This document shows, in pieces, positions 12,966-25,580 of a stretch of DNA of 64,000 bases. The translations under genes were made by a program, and so were the position numbers. Positions within the stretch are counted from its first letter, which is position 1, and each line of letters starts with the position of its first letter. Origin of the DNA: Limanda limanda (taxonomy: Eukaryota; Chordata; Actinopteri; Pleuronectiformes; Pleuronectidae); the NCBI RefSeq assembly GCF_963576545.1, contig NC_083638.1, positions 6,560,659-6,624,658 on the forward strand. Direction: 5' to 3'. The notes below the pieces were generated by a model. It was not told the DNA's origin. It searched no databases and was given only the letters and a program-made list of their open reading frames with translations.

Positions 12966-13821
12966 TCTGCTGTTCAGCAAATTCACTTATTTTATATAGT
13001 TACATAAGGAGACTTTGGTGCGACAGTTTAAACTCTTTGTTCACTCACACAATTAAAATACCTTGAAATAATCTTAAAAAGACAACATTGGTTCATTGCA
13101 GGAATAGTGTTACGCTGCTTTCATGTTCAACTATATTCAGGTAGTAATATAAGTGTTCATGATATACCTGGTATACAAATAAAGAGTCAAAGCGCTGATT
13201 ATGCTAAAAGAGGCTGGAGGAATTTCTATGAAGTTTTTATATACCTTTTCCATTGGAAGATTTATTCAGAAACCGCTGAACAACTCTTTAAATGATGAGC
13301 GTTAAATAATCCGTTATCACATGAAATTAACACGTAGAATCAAGGCTATATTAGTTTACAAATACAACTGATCAATGTACTTTTCCAAATTAAATTGAAT
13401 TAACACATCCTCACTATGATAATAAATTTAGTTTCATTTTCTTTGGTATTGGCTGTTATATTAGTTGAATATAAACAGGCTGAAATTAGTGTCCTGATAT
13501 ATGAAAACCAGCGAATATCATGAGTGTTTTATCGACTTGGCCGCACACATACAGCCAACTAACCAAGATGCTTCATTGTAATCCAATTTTTAAAAAGCTT
13601 GTTTTAGATAATAAGATTGACATCCCTCTCACATCGGTATAGACAAGCCATTAGCAACGCATTAGCGCTTTCAGTTTTTCTTGGAAATTCAAACAGTGAT
13701 GACCTTTTAGAATTCAAATCAGTCAGTCTTTCGCCGCAGGCTACAGACACATCTCTTCCGACTACACCTTGGTTAAGAATATGATGACTAATAACCATCG
13801 TCAAGTCTGATGTTTATATAA
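12966..13821. other. non-coding stretch
   Basis: AT-rich. Nothing recognised. Confidence 0.5.
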
Positions 13822-13998
13822 AAAAAAAAAGTATATAAGTTGCACTTATTTAAATTGCACTCTGGCACTTTTTGAAGACTAATTGTACTAACATGATTTT
13901 TCTGTTCTGGGTTTGTATCTTCGTGGTGGATGCACTTATTGTGTCGCTTTGGATAAAAGCTTCAGCTGCAAGATATGTAATATAATGTAATGTAAATG
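13822..13998 (+). repeat. dispersed repeat tail, 'gtcgctttggataaaagc'
   Basis: It contains 'gcacttattgtgtcgctttg', 'gataaaagcttcagctgc' and a terminal (TAATG)n-like run, the 3' end of a repeat abundant in fish genomes. Only the tail is preserved. Confidence 0.6.
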
Positions 13999-14039
13999 AT
14001 ACAGTCCAGAAGGGTATCAGACCATCTTTTCCTTGTCAT

Positions 14040-14100
14040 CCAGCAGAGGGCGCTCGCCATCAGCTTGACCTGTTGCGTGCCCTCTCGACATCTCAGTCAA
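14040..14100 (+). repeat. dispersed repeat, partner of 44020-44100
   Basis: CCAGCAGAGGGCGCTCGCC, TTGACCTGTTGCGTGCCCTC and the following bases align with 44020-44100 at roughly 75-80% by eye. Both are in plus orientation. Confidence 0.55.
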
Positions 14101-14605
14101 ATAAGGAAGTAATGTTACGTTGTATTCCCAAGAAAAGAGCAATCTGAAAAACATCGGAAAAACAGAAGAGTTGGGTTTTATGGCTCAGATGGTTAAAGTG
14201 TTCAAACGAAGAGTGTGTCAAATTCGGACAAACTATTTATTGGCGAAAACATTGGAACAAGGAAAGAAACACCTGTTGAGAAAACACCTCGACCTTCTTG
14301 TACAACTGCAGGTAAAACTGTTAACAAGTTTTTTTCCCATTTCTAATTAGAACACCAGTGAGTCTGTGTGAAGGTAATGTTGCTAGGGGGTAAAAGCAGT
14401 GCATTGCAATTCCATGCCCGCTGATTCAGAACAGTGACTTGAACTATTAACAGCCAAGGAGTAAAGAGTTTCTACAGGAGTGGAGAACAGCAGAAAGTGG
14501 TTCACAGCATGGCTGCACATAAACCAAGATGCAAAAGAGATAGAGGACAAATGTGCTGGTGCAAATTCCCACCGGTGTCTGGATCGCTGCAGGGCCCATC
14601 TCCGC

Positions 14606-14644
14606 ACCACACACACACACACACAGACACGCACACACACACAC
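14606..14644 (+). repeat. (CA)n microsatellite, interrupted
   Basis: CA dinucleotides broken by GACACG. Confidence 0.9.
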
Positions 14645-14925
14645 GTATACAGTAATGTGTGAATCCATCACAACTTCCATTGTTGCCATTCAGTTCATTC
14701 AATTCCTCTCCACAGAATGGCACACATAAAGGCCAAGTCTCTGTCATGTACCATACCCTCGCTGGCGTTCCCCCTAATTTGTCACTTGGCCTTTGGAATA
14801 ATGGTTCACGGAGACACAGGGAAGAGCAAATCATTTGATTAAAGTGGGACATTACAGGCAGCGTGGAAATCAGGCTGACAGGGAAATGTCCCCGATGTTT
14901 TGTTTCGGACGGATGACGGTGCAGA

Positions 14926-14945
14926 GGGGGGGGCGGGGGGGGGGG
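14926..14945 (+). repeat. interrupted G run
   Basis: Eight G, one C, then eleven G. Confidence 0.85.
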
Positions 14946-16536
14946 AGACTCTGGGGAGACAGTGCAGGTTCATTCCCTTCGCTCCGATGGCCTCATTCCT
15001 GTCAGAGCCACACACTGTCCGCCTGGAGATCTAAAAATAGTGTCAGGTAAGGAACGCTGGAGAATGGTGCTCTCTGAAGGCGGCCTGAGCTAAACACATT
15101 CAACTTTCACATTCAAGTTTTACTGTCATACAGCGTGAAACTTTTCCCTGTGTCTATACACCTGTAAAAATGGCCGTGCTACGTTGGGAACTGCAATAAA
15201 TCTTCCATGATGACTTTGTTTTTTATTTCCACTCCATCATCCCGGACAGAAAAACACAAGAAATTTCCCTCGAGCTCAACACTAAGTCACAGACCACTTC
15301 CTGCTCCGGTCCACGGTGGCACAGCTGATCCTGCTGAGCTGCATCCTGCACCATTAAGTTTGTGCCCCTCTTCTCTTCACTACACAATATTCTTAGACGT
15401 ACACACGGACAGCAGGAGGAGACACGTGGCAGCAATATACATCCCTGGAAACCTCTACGCAACAATAATGCTGGAGTCAGAGGTCGAAAACCATTCTGAG
15501 AGACAGTGCAATGAAAGAAAATGCTAAACATCTAAATACATCTTAATGAAAATCTGAAGTCATTCAATTGGTTGTATTTAGTTATTAAAAAAGAAAGCAT
15601 GCATATTTGAAAATAACAAAACGAACATGCTGCATTTTTTATTTTACAGGTGAGTAGAGGCTCTAATATAACAAGCTTATTGTTTTTATGTTTTTTAAGT
15701 GTGCAGTAATAAGCACAAAGCCCCTCCTCTTCTGCTGCATTTAAACTGTGGACATGGGAAGTCATAGGACTCTTTTTTTGCTGTAAAACTTTTGGCTATT
15801 TTTAGATATTGAACTATAAACAAGAGATAAAACACACTATTGCTTTGGCAAAATCAATACCATCATCATAAATACTGGATTTGAGTCTGTGATATTGGCT
15901 TTGAAGCCCTTTTAAACACCATTTGATTCTCTGCCTTTGTTTTTCTGTTGCCAGGAGGTGGATGTTGATCTCTGAAGGTCGGACCGACCCTGTTATTGCC
16001 GGATAATGTTCTTCACCGGCTCGATGGGCAGTGCTAGAGTTTGTCAGACTTTGTGATCGATGCTTGTAGAGTTTGGTGAAAGTCTCTTATTTGGATCATT
16101 GAGCTACTTGCAATGTGGGTTGGTTGGCAAAGGAGACTGATGGATTTGTATGGAGAGAATGATTCACCAGCAGCGGTAGTGAGATTTACTGTATCTATGA
16201 AGATTCACGGTCAAACAAGTCATGGTATCTTCAAGTCTACAGAAGTAACTGGACTGTAGCAAGCAAGTCTAATTGCTTATGTACACTTGTATAACTCCTG
16301 GAAATTTACAGACGTACATAAACCAAATTTATGTGTTTCTCTGATGTTGCTCTGCAGCAGATTTAAATGAAATGGATTAAATTCTGTATTGGCCAACAGT
16401 TCCGGTGTTGATGAGTCAAACTTTACACATATGCAACGCAGGCATCGAGTATTAGAGAGTGTGTTTCTGTAATAGTCCTGCAGGATGTGTGTGTTTTGTC
16501 TGCAAGCGGCATGAATTCCACAGTATTTGGTTAAGG

Positions 16537-16537
<1 letters not shown>

Positions 16538-16593
<56 letters not shown>

Positions 16594-16615
16594 TGTGTGT
16601 GTGTGTCTGTGTGTG
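16538..16615 (+). repeat. (TG)n microsatellite
   Basis: About 39 dinucleotides with two TC interruptions near the 3' end. Confidence 0.95.
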
Positions 16616-16747
16616 GGCTCACAGGCCCCTGTTCCCTAATCTGTGACTGATGACAGCCTCATCTCTTCCACCTCTGAGGACACTACAGAGAATAATTTGA
16701 ACTTGGAGAAGCTGGAATTTGTGAATTTTAAAAGGATGAATGATGCA

Positions 16748-16759
16748 TGTGTGTGTGTT

Positions 16760-16804
<45 letters not shown>
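16748..16804 (+). repeat. (TG)n microsatellite
   Basis: TG dinucleotides with one TTTA interruption near 16758-16762. Confidence 0.93.
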
Positions 16805-16808
<4 letters not shown>

Positions 16809-17100
16809 GAATGTGTATCTGTGTGTGTCTGACTTCAAAGTTTACTTTGCTTTAGAACTGCTCCATATTTCTGCCTTGATATATGTAACCAGGTAGCAAA
16901 AGCAAAAGCTTGAATATAAATGGAGGAAATCAAACTTCCATAAATAAAAGCCTAGAAAAAACCCCATAACATTTGAAGTTGTGATGGGGGGGGCTTTATA
17001 TAGTCCAGTCCTGATATACTATCACAGTCTGAGGAGCAAAGACAGGTCGTTAGCAAGGAAGCTTAGATGGTCAAACACCTTGTGCCTTTTTTCTGAGTAA

Positions 17101-18944
17101 ACATGTGTATCCAGTGGTTCACATGTGTATCCACTGGTTCACATGTGAATCCAGTGGTTCACATGTGAACCAGTGGTTCACTTGTGTATCCAGTGGTTCA
17201 CATGTGTATCCAGGGGTTCACATGTAAGTGGTTAACATGTGTATCCAGTGGTTCACATGTGAATCCAGTGGTTCACTTGTGTATCCAGTGGTTCACGTGT
17301 GAATCCAGTGGTTCACATGTGTATCCAGTGGTTCACTTGTAAATCCAGTGGTTCACATGTGTATCCAGTGGTTCACATGTGTATCCAGTGGTTCACATGT
17401 GTATCCAGTGGTTCACATGTGAATCCAGTGGTTCACATGTGTATCCAGTGGTTCACATATGTATCCAGTGGTTCACATGTGAATCCAGTGGTTCACATGT
17501 GTATCCAGTGGTTCACTTGTGTATCCAGTGGTTCACATGTGAATCCAGTGGTTCACATGTGAATCCAGTGGTTCACATGTGTATCCAGTGGTTCACATGT
17601 GTATCCAGTGGTTCACGTGTGTATCCAGTGGTTCACGTGTGTATCCAGTGGTTCACATGTAAGTGGTTCACATGTGTATCCAGTGGTTCACATGTAAGTG
17701 GTTCACATGTGAATCCAGTGGTTCACATGTGTATCCAGTGCTTTACATGTGTATCCAGTGGTTCACATGTGAATCCAGTGGTTCACATGTGAACCAGTGG
17801 TTCACTTGTGTATCCAGTGGTTCACATGTGTATCCAGGGGTTCACATGTAAGTGGTTAACATGTGTATCCAGTGGTTCACATTTGAATCCAGTGGTTCAC
17901 TTGTGTATCCAGTGGTTCACGTGTGAATCCAGTGGTTCACATGTGTATCCAGTGGTTCACTTGTAAATCCAGTGGTTCACATGTGTATCCAGTGGTTCAC
18001 GTGTGAATCCAGTGGTTCACATGTGTATCCAGTGGTTCACTTGTAAATCCAGTGGTTCACATGTGTATCCAGTGGTTCACATGTGAATCCAGTGGTTCAC
18101 ATGTGTATCCAGTGGTTCACATGTGAACCAGTGGTTCACTTGTGTATCCAGTGGTTCACATGTGTATCCAGGGGTTCACATGTAAGTGGTTAACATGTGT
18201 ATCCAGTGGTTCACATTTGAATCCAGTGGTTCACTTGTGTATCCAGTGGTTCACGTGTGAATCCAGTGGTTCACATGTGTATCCAGTGGTTCACTTGTAA
18301 ATCCAGTGGTTCACATGTGTATCCAGTGGTTCACATGTGTATCCAGTGGTTCACATGTGTATCCAGTGGTTCACATGTGAATCCAGTGGTTCACATGTGT
18401 ATCCAGTGGTTCACATATGTATCCAGTGGTTCACATGTGAATCCAGTGGTTCACATGTGAATCCAGTGGTTCACATGTGTATCCAGTGGTTCACATGTGT
18501 ATCCAGTGGTTCACATGTGAACCAGTGGTTCACATGTGTATCCAGTGGTTCACATGTGTATCCAGTGGTTCACATGTGAATCCAGTGGTTCACATGTGTA
18601 TCCAGTGGTTCACATGTGAACCAGTGGTTCACTTGTGTATCCAGTGGTTCACATGTGAATCCAGTGGTTCACATGTGAATCCAGTGGTTCACATGTGTAT
18701 CCAGTGGTTCACATGTGTATCCAGTGGTTCACGTGTGTATCCAGTGGTTCACATGTAAGTGGTTCACATGTGTATCCAGTGGTTCACATGTAAGTGGTTC
18801 ACATGTGAATCCAGTGGTTCACATGTGTATCCAGTGCTTTACATGTGTATCCAGTGGTTCACATGTGTATCCAGTGGTTCACATGTGTATCCAGTGGTTC
18901 ACATGTGTATCCAGTGGTTCACATGTGAATCCAGTGGTTCACAT
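17101..18944. repeat. 20-bp minisatellite with higher-order structure
   Basis: About 92 head-to-tail units of ACATGTGTATCCAGTGGTTC and close variants (gtgtat/gtgaat/gtaaat, acat/actt/acgt). Some units are short: 19 bp (lacking the T of 'gaatcc') or about 15 bp ('acatgtaagtggtta'). Variant order shows larger duplications. A signature of 'gtgaacc', 'caggggttc', 'aagtggtta' begins at about 17161, 17785 and 18119. A second signature ending in 'cagtgcttta' occurs at about 17655 and 18751. Most units hold the palindrome CACATGTG (E-box type CANNTG), and several hold CACGTG. Long open plus-strand frames across the array arise because a stop-free 20-bp unit repeats every 60 bp. They are not evidence of a protein. 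Confidence 0.97.
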
Positions 18945-20149
18945 ACATGATGAAAATGTGATTTGAAGCAGAGGAGCGATGTGGATGATCACTGCTAGGA
19001 GCCAGACGGAGATCAAGATGTGAAGCTGTGGAATCCCCTGCCTAGCAGCTGACATTAGCGAGCAGCTGTCTGCAGACATCAGGCTGACGTCTCGTCAACA
19101 CGAGCGGTTCAGATGAATTAGTGAGCAGACTCTCAGTTTCTGTCCGGTCTCTGCCCACAGTGATAATTAAAGTGGATGTGCTGAACTTAGTTGAAGCATC
19201 TGCCATTGAGAGAATTTTCTTTCTTTTAGAGCATAATGACGACGGCCTTGGAGTCGCACTGGTTTTTCCTTTTTATCATTCTTTTCTAAACTGTTTTTGC
19301 ACATCTACTCCCAAGATGAATCATGTTTTAGTAATTTTGCTTTTGGCAAATAAATAACCTTGTTTATCCTTTAATGAGCACTTTAAACATTTAACTTTGA
19401 ACAGGTGATGGTCACATGTTGAATGTGGATGAACTTTTAAGTGCTTCACGAAACATTTACCACAGTTTAATAAAGTTTGTCTATTATTTAGCAGCATTAT
19501 GCAAAAATTACTGCTAAACACAGGGGGGGGGGGGGGGGGGCATTGAGTTTTGGTGCAGATACCAGTTAGAAGGTTGATCTAGCAATTAACACACAAAGAT
19601 AGAAAGTTTTTCATAGTTTAAAATTCTCAGACAATAGCTAATAATTGTTGATAATCAGGTGTTTTTAGGGTTCTGATGTTTATGAGTCTGTCTAATTTGC
19701 TGCAAATCCAAACAAAAATCGAGATGTGGTGAATTTGAATGTGGTTTCATAACTGTTTGGCCTTGGCGGAATTAAACACTTTACTGATTGACATTCTATG
19801 TTATAGAGCTGTAGAACAAACAAACTATCACTAGCTTTGGGACAGTTCTGTACGTGTAATCTTTGAATGAATGAACATAAAATCCAGTATCTTGAATGTG
19901 AATTATTACTCTGTGGTAATGACTCGCATAAAGAAAAATTCTGATATAAATCTTACTCCTCTTTTAGATAAAGATCAAAGACACTGAAATGCTGCGTCTG
20001 TTTATATCACACACACACATGCACACAAATCCTGCATTTCATCTGATGCTCTGAGACACGGAAGACCTCACACAGGAAAAACTTTAGGAAGGGCTCGACT
20101 ATGAAGTGATGCAATCTATCTGACACATCCTCCAATAGGTGTGATTGGA
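18945..20149. other. non-coding stretch
   Basis: No gene recognised. It holds an 18-G run at 19523-19540. Confidence 0.5.
19523..19540 (+). repeat. poly(G) run, 18 G
   Basis: Eighteen consecutive G. The length is probably variable or uncertain. Confidence 0.85.
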
Positions 20150-20193
20150 GAAGCTAACCAGTCGTAAAGTCTGGTTAGCTTCCCCCCCCCCCC
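20150..20193. repeat. perfect 12-bp hairpin next to a C12 run
   Basis: GAAGCTAACCAG (20150-20161) and CTGGTTAGCTTC (20171-20182) form a perfect stem with the 9-base loop TCGTAAAGT. Twelve C follow at 20182-20193. Confidence 0.75.
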
Positions 20194-20754
20194 GTGCCTG
20201 CATGATGAGGGTGCAGCAAGCATTAAAGGGCTGCTTTGAACAAAAAGCTCCAATATGAAAAGGAATGGGATATTAGGCACCATGAAGGGATGGTGAAGCC
20301 GCAGCGCTCCCTCCCTTGAAGCTGTCATATAATTAGATAAAGGTAGGCGCTCTGCGGCGAGTCCACCCCCGTGGAGAGTTCGCTGTGACCCGCGGGTCAG
20401 CCCACAGACAGAGCAGCGGGGCGAATGCAAGATGTGTCCACCTTCATGTCAAGGTGACATCACCTCACAACAATGAAGGAAAGAAGAGAGTGGAGCGCTC
20501 TAAGAATATCTTATGAGGATAATTTAATGTTAAAATAATAGTAAAAAAAGCTAAGACGTGTCTGTGAGGTAGAAGCAGACACAATGTCATCTACATATTC
20601 CTTATTCTGAAAAGAATAAATCCTACTTAAGTATTTGATTAAAGTGTATATCTCATTAATACCTCTGTGTACAAGCAGCTGTGCATACTCTGTTTAACAT
20701 AATCCATGTTTATCCATGTCCAGCCTTGGAAACTGTTGTACAACAGACTACACT

Positions 20755-20850
20755 TTGAATAAAGATGGTTGACCTGTCTCCACTTCCACCTGCTATAGAA
20801 AAATAAAGTTAAAATATCCCAGATATTGGCGCCCCCATCTTCTGAGCGAG
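20755..20850. repeat. dispersed teleost repeat, copy 3 (diverged)
   Basis: 'gaataaagatggttgacctg', 'tctccacttcc' and 'aatatcccagatattggcgc' resemble the block at 21888-21960 and the ends of copies 1 and 5. Confidence 0.4.
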
Positions 20851-21887
20851 GTGTGGAACATGGGTATCTCTCGATCAATCGTCAATCAGTCTCAGCTGTC
20901 AATCACGATGTTTGACCCCCTTTTCATAGCAACACATTGCAGTAAAAAAGGGAAATCTGGGTTTTTGTTAACCTCCATGATGCAGAAGCTCTCCTGACAA
21001 TAAGTGAGGATTTATTCATAAAACTATGCAGAGAGAAGACGTGTAAATCTGGAGAAGTTTGGTTAAAATCTTTTTCACATGTTTTACCTCTCACATCTTG
21101 GCAGCTGCTTTTATCTGAGAGCATCGATGCAACTCTCGCTGAAATATCTTCATCTCAAAATCTCTTTGCCTCCAGAAAGAAGCCCCGAGTGGTTCAATCA
21201 ATGCTTTTGCTTTAATAAGCATAGGTGCACATTTTCCACTTTCCAAAAATCTTTTGCCACATTCTGACCCAGTTTTCACAAACAGCGTGTGATATGCCGA
21301 CAGGCGAGCCCCTGCACAAAAAACTGCTCTGAGAATTACAGGCAACATAAGGTTTCTGGGAAATTTGTTTTTCTTAGGATAAGCGATATAACATAAACTG
21401 GGATATTCAGCGCAGAAAATGTTGAGACTGAATCTGAAGTATACCTTTTTTAAAATAAGATATTTCAGTTTCATCGGTGTGTTTATATGTGACAAACAAC
21501 GACACCGCCAGAAAGAGGAAATTAGAAGTGCACTCTATAACGATGTGAGGATGCTGTGCTTCCCTGTGTGGGCGGCTGAATCTGTGAGATGATGGAACAT
21601 TTATTGGAAAGTTCACCCTTGAGTGAGTCTTACTTCCTCACAGTGCTGACAGTGGTGTGCTAGAAAACAGATCCACACCCCCAGTGCCAACACAAAATCA
21701 TCTCATTCACTAGTTTCCTGTTACAAGGTTTTAGTTAAAGACTTAATATGGTAGGTTTTTGTTTCTTGTTTCTGTGATTGAAAGAAAATTAAGCACATTT
21801 GAATGTACATCTTTCCACAATCATAGGAATGTGTGGATTACAAATCTACTCCTCTGTTCATTCAATTCATAATCTAGGCTTGGACCA

Positions 21888-21960
21888 TAGAATGTAAACA
21901 AAGATAGTCGATGTGCCTCCACTTCCTCCCACTACGCAGAACTGAAGCCAAACCTTTAGC
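21888..21960. repeat. dispersed teleost repeat, copy 4 (partial)
   Basis: 'gtaaacaaagatagtcgatg' followed by 'cctccacttcctccc' and 'gaactgaagccaaac' matches the order of the copy at 20.8 kb. Confidence 0.4.
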
Positions 21961-24900
21961 ACAGCTTAAAATTAAATATGACAAATGAATTATGATAAAT
22001 GAACTTAACCAAAAATTCAGAGAAAATTTAATTACTGAATACAAACATAAAGAAAGCACATCTGGTCCGTGTACTTGAGTGGGCAAAGTGATAGAGAGAA
22101 ATGTGTTTTGAATCTTTGAGAAAAACATTTCCATGTCAAAGTACAATCGGTAAACAGTTGGACAAGTAATCACAAACAATATCCCCTTTGCTTTAACTGG
22201 AGGTTTGAAATGTCAAATATTTACTGTGCATTGATTTTTGTATCGATCGGTCAATGTTGCTCACCCCTATTTACATAAGGCAATTATCATGCAAATTGAC
22301 CCTGGGGGCTTTCAGACCCATTTCACATTGTGGACTTGTTATATATAACGAAGTAGACCTGCAAACATCAATGATGGTTCTGTTCCATTTAGAATGCAAA
22401 GGAACGCCGTCTCAGCACAGCACTGGAGCCACATCATCGAAATTGAATGTGTTTCTAGTGAATGCTGTGTCTGGTGTGAATGTCTTTTGTGAACGAGGTC
22501 CATAGGAGTAGTCTACCAAGATAGAAGATAAGGAAAGGAACCCTAAGGAAAACACAACAGGGAGCCACTACACCTTTAATGCTTGGTCTTATAATAATGA
22601 TCAAAAGATCTCCATGTGGAAGATCTCTCTAAACACTCAATTATCTTTTACTTCTTTTAAGTTTGCCTGGTTCAAACTATACATTGTGATAGAAAAGCTG
22701 AAATACAAGTGACAACTTCCTGAGAAATATAATCATAGTAATTTTAATTTTAATAGTTGTTGCTTTGGAGGATCATTAGGCCGACTTCATTGTGCACAAA
22801 CCAGTCAAACATTCACGTGACCTCACAAGAAGGAATCAGTCCGTTGCTTGATCTGCTACATCATTGATTAAGTTTAGGCTACTATTCAGAAATCAGGCCA
22901 AAATAACCAAGATGGAGCTTTGGGGTTGTTGTTTATGTTTTTGGTAGATTTAGTTACTAGGTCAAGGTTAAAGACAGGTTGTAGTCATGATTAAAACGAG
23001 AGGGTGTAAAGGTACATTTGTTTGCAGTGACATTTTTGTGTGTGCAGATATCAATTTGAAAATCTTCGAGAGCTCCACGTGGCATTTAAACAATCTCTTG
23101 CAAACAACACAGAAAGGCCCAAAGCAACAGCTAACAGAGAGAGAGAGAGAGAGAGAGAGAGCGGCTCAGGCAGCAATTTTCTGTCCGAACTCTACAGATC
23201 CTCAGAGAAAACTAACAGAGCCGGACTCGAACCCGACAGGCATTGTGTAGTTTGTGTACCAACCTGACCTGAGCATGATGTTTTCCCCTTTTACAGGCAC
23301 GTGCAGTGTAAAGAAAATGAAGTGGAAAACCCAGCATGACGGAACCCCACCCGGCCGGGGGAATCCACAAATCTGATAACAACTGCCATGGGTGTCATTA
23401 CAGCAGCGGGCGACTGGACATACTCTTTTGTCAGAATCTTTTACAGAATGTCAGCCATTGTCCTTTAAGTAAACTAGAGTTTGATTTAGAAGTTAAATGT
23501 TTTGTAGTTCTTGTTTTCACTTTACCAAAAACACACCGTGAACAATGAACTCAAAACTGAGGTCTGTATCAAACTGTGAATCCTGTCCACCGTGTCACCC
23601 CGTGAATAAAACCCTTTCACACCCATCGTCAAGGTGATTACGGTCCAGATGTGTGGCAGTAAAAAGACTGGGCTCTACAACTGGTGATTTTCTATTAAAG
23701 TAGCATCTTTTGTTTAATCTTACAAATCGACCGTTGATAGTTGTGCCTTGTCCTCCAGATGTCCTTGATTATTTCCCTGTTCTTATCTGTGCCCATGTAA
23801 GACACAGACCACGGGTTGCAGCTGCATTCATCCGGGAGAGAGAGTGAGAGAAACAAGCGATGGCCAAAGTCTATAGATTTTCCCTGAGAGAACCTGAAAT
23901 GACCAATCTGCAGCTAATGGTGGTCAAAGTAGACACAAGCAAACAGTTTGCAAAGCCGGGAGAGTGTGTATGTGTACGTCCAGTCCATTCCTCAGAGAAC
24001 AGGTTTCACTGTGGAAGAGCAATGTGAGGAGACGACTGAAGAACACAGCTAGAACATCGGCTGTCGAGCTAACATCCGACCGGGGGTCAGTCTACGTGTT
24101 TTTGTTTGTTCGGTAACAACACTAAAAAAGATCAGTGGAGATGTTAGTGTAAGATATTGTTGTGAAAATGCTGCAGGTATCACATTAAAAGCAAAAGCCC
24201 GACTTGAGCAGTGATACTATTTTCCTCAGCTTTGTAGAAACAAATGTATGCAAAGATAATTCCCAAGATATAGACGGATATCTCCCCTGCATGCAGACTT
24301 CTCAACACAACGTGGATTCTTCCTCAAAGTCAAAGTCCAATGTAATTATCTGTGCTGCGTCTGTGATTCACTCCCATTGTGAGTAATAAGCTGTTATTAC
24401 TCGTCTTTACTGGAAAGTATCCCTCCACTACCTCTCTGCAGGGATCTACTCTTCAGGGGAAACAAAAAGAAGAGCTGTCTTATGTGGGCTTGGACTTTAA
24501 AAAGATTCTGACTTGATTTAGCTTAGTGGGAATTTCACCTGAGCCTCTGCCAGAGTTTCAAGTGCATTTTGCACCGAGCGAGGGCTGCGATTCTCACATC
24601 ACAGTCACGCTCTGATTGAAAAGCTTCAGGGCCGGCGTGGGCACGTCAGGATTGTTTTAAGAAGGACTTAGAAAAATCCTAAACCAGTCGTTTAAGGTGT
24701 ATGAGGCCTTTTGAACTAACACTGCAACCAAGTATTAATTTACCTGTGAGCAACTTCCAGATCTAGAGGACTGTTTTCAATTTCGAATCAGTCCCAACAA
24801 GATACGGTTTGAGTTTCCTCTTTCATGCTCTTTGTATATTTGGCATATTTACCAGCACAAAGGATAAGAATACACAAAATCTAATGTGCAGATTTCCAGA

Positions 24901-25079
24901 AACTTTGTGGGAAGAGGCGGATTCATCTTGATGATCTATGGACTATTGAGCCACTCTCTGGCAAAAAAAAAATGAAGTTTCTTGGTTGTCTATTTGTCTT
25001 TTACCCTTGAGGGTACCCCTTCTGTAAATTCTGTACAGACTTTAAGTTGGAATCAAAAATTTGAAAATGACTTGCTCGG
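21961..25079. other. non-coding stretch with an AG microsatellite
   Basis: No gene recognised. The frames of 60-101 codons seen here show no domain. Confidence 0.5.
23136..23161 (+). repeat. (AG)13 microsatellite
   Basis: Uninterrupted AG dinucleotides. Confidence 0.93.
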
Positions 25080-25440
25080 ACTTTGGTGGTTGAAGGTCAA
25101 AAGGCAAGATCCCTGTGACCTCACAAAACCGTTGTTTGCCTTATGAACAAATCATCTTGAGAGCATCTCAAGAGATTCATTTCAAATTTGGCACAAATGT
25201 TCATTTAGATTCACAGACCACCGGCTAGATTTTGGAGGTCAAAGCTCAAGGCCAAGGTCGTCTCACAAAACATATTCTGGGCCTCATGAAAAAATCTTAA
25301 CTCTGCCTGTAGGATAATTGCTCAAGTTTTGACCATTATTTGATCAGATTCCAGCAATGAAAGGTCATGTTGACTCATATGAGTCTTGGAAATAATGGAT
25401 GTAGTCTTGTTGGCGAAGGTACAACACTGAGGGCGGTCAT
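25080..25440 (+). repeat. degenerate dispersed repeat ('caaggtcactgtgacctcac' type)
   Basis: It contains 'ggtcaaaaggcaagatccct', 'gtgacctcacaaaacc', 'tttcaaatttggcacaaatg' and 'agattttggaggtcaaagc', with partial internal repetition of the tggtcaaagg/cctcacaaaac motifs. It resembles a high-copy fish repeat. No coding capacity. Confidence 0.5.
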
Positions 25441-25504
25441 TCTAGTTTTCTTTCCACCATGTGCTTGCTAATTGTGAGACCTATTTCTCTCTATAATATT
25501 AAAA

Positions 25505-25580
25505 GCACTTGAGCTCACTCTGTAAAGGGCCTTGGAATGATGACTGTTATATGTTATACAAATGAAATTGATTTCAACTC
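25505..25580 (+). repeat. SINE/LINE-type tail ('gtaaagggccttggaatgat')
   Basis: 'ctctgtaaagggccttgg ... atgttatacaaatgaaattg' resembles the 'gtaaagcgccttgag ... ctatataaataaaattg' tail of common fish retroposons. Strongly decayed. Confidence 0.4.

Larger units (their letters stand above)
14101..16537. other. non-coding stretch with microsatellites
   Basis: No gene recognised. It holds a CA tract (14606-14644) and an interrupted G run (14926-14945). Confidence 0.5.

Noticed and set aside
17101..18944. CRISPR-like array
   Set aside because: There are no unique spacers. Units are contiguous variants of one 20-bp sequence in a eukaryotic context.
17299..18966. Long repetitive plus-strand reading frames (VVHMCIQWFTC type)
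   Set aside because: They are produced by the 20-bp minisatellite read in all three phases. There is no gene structure.
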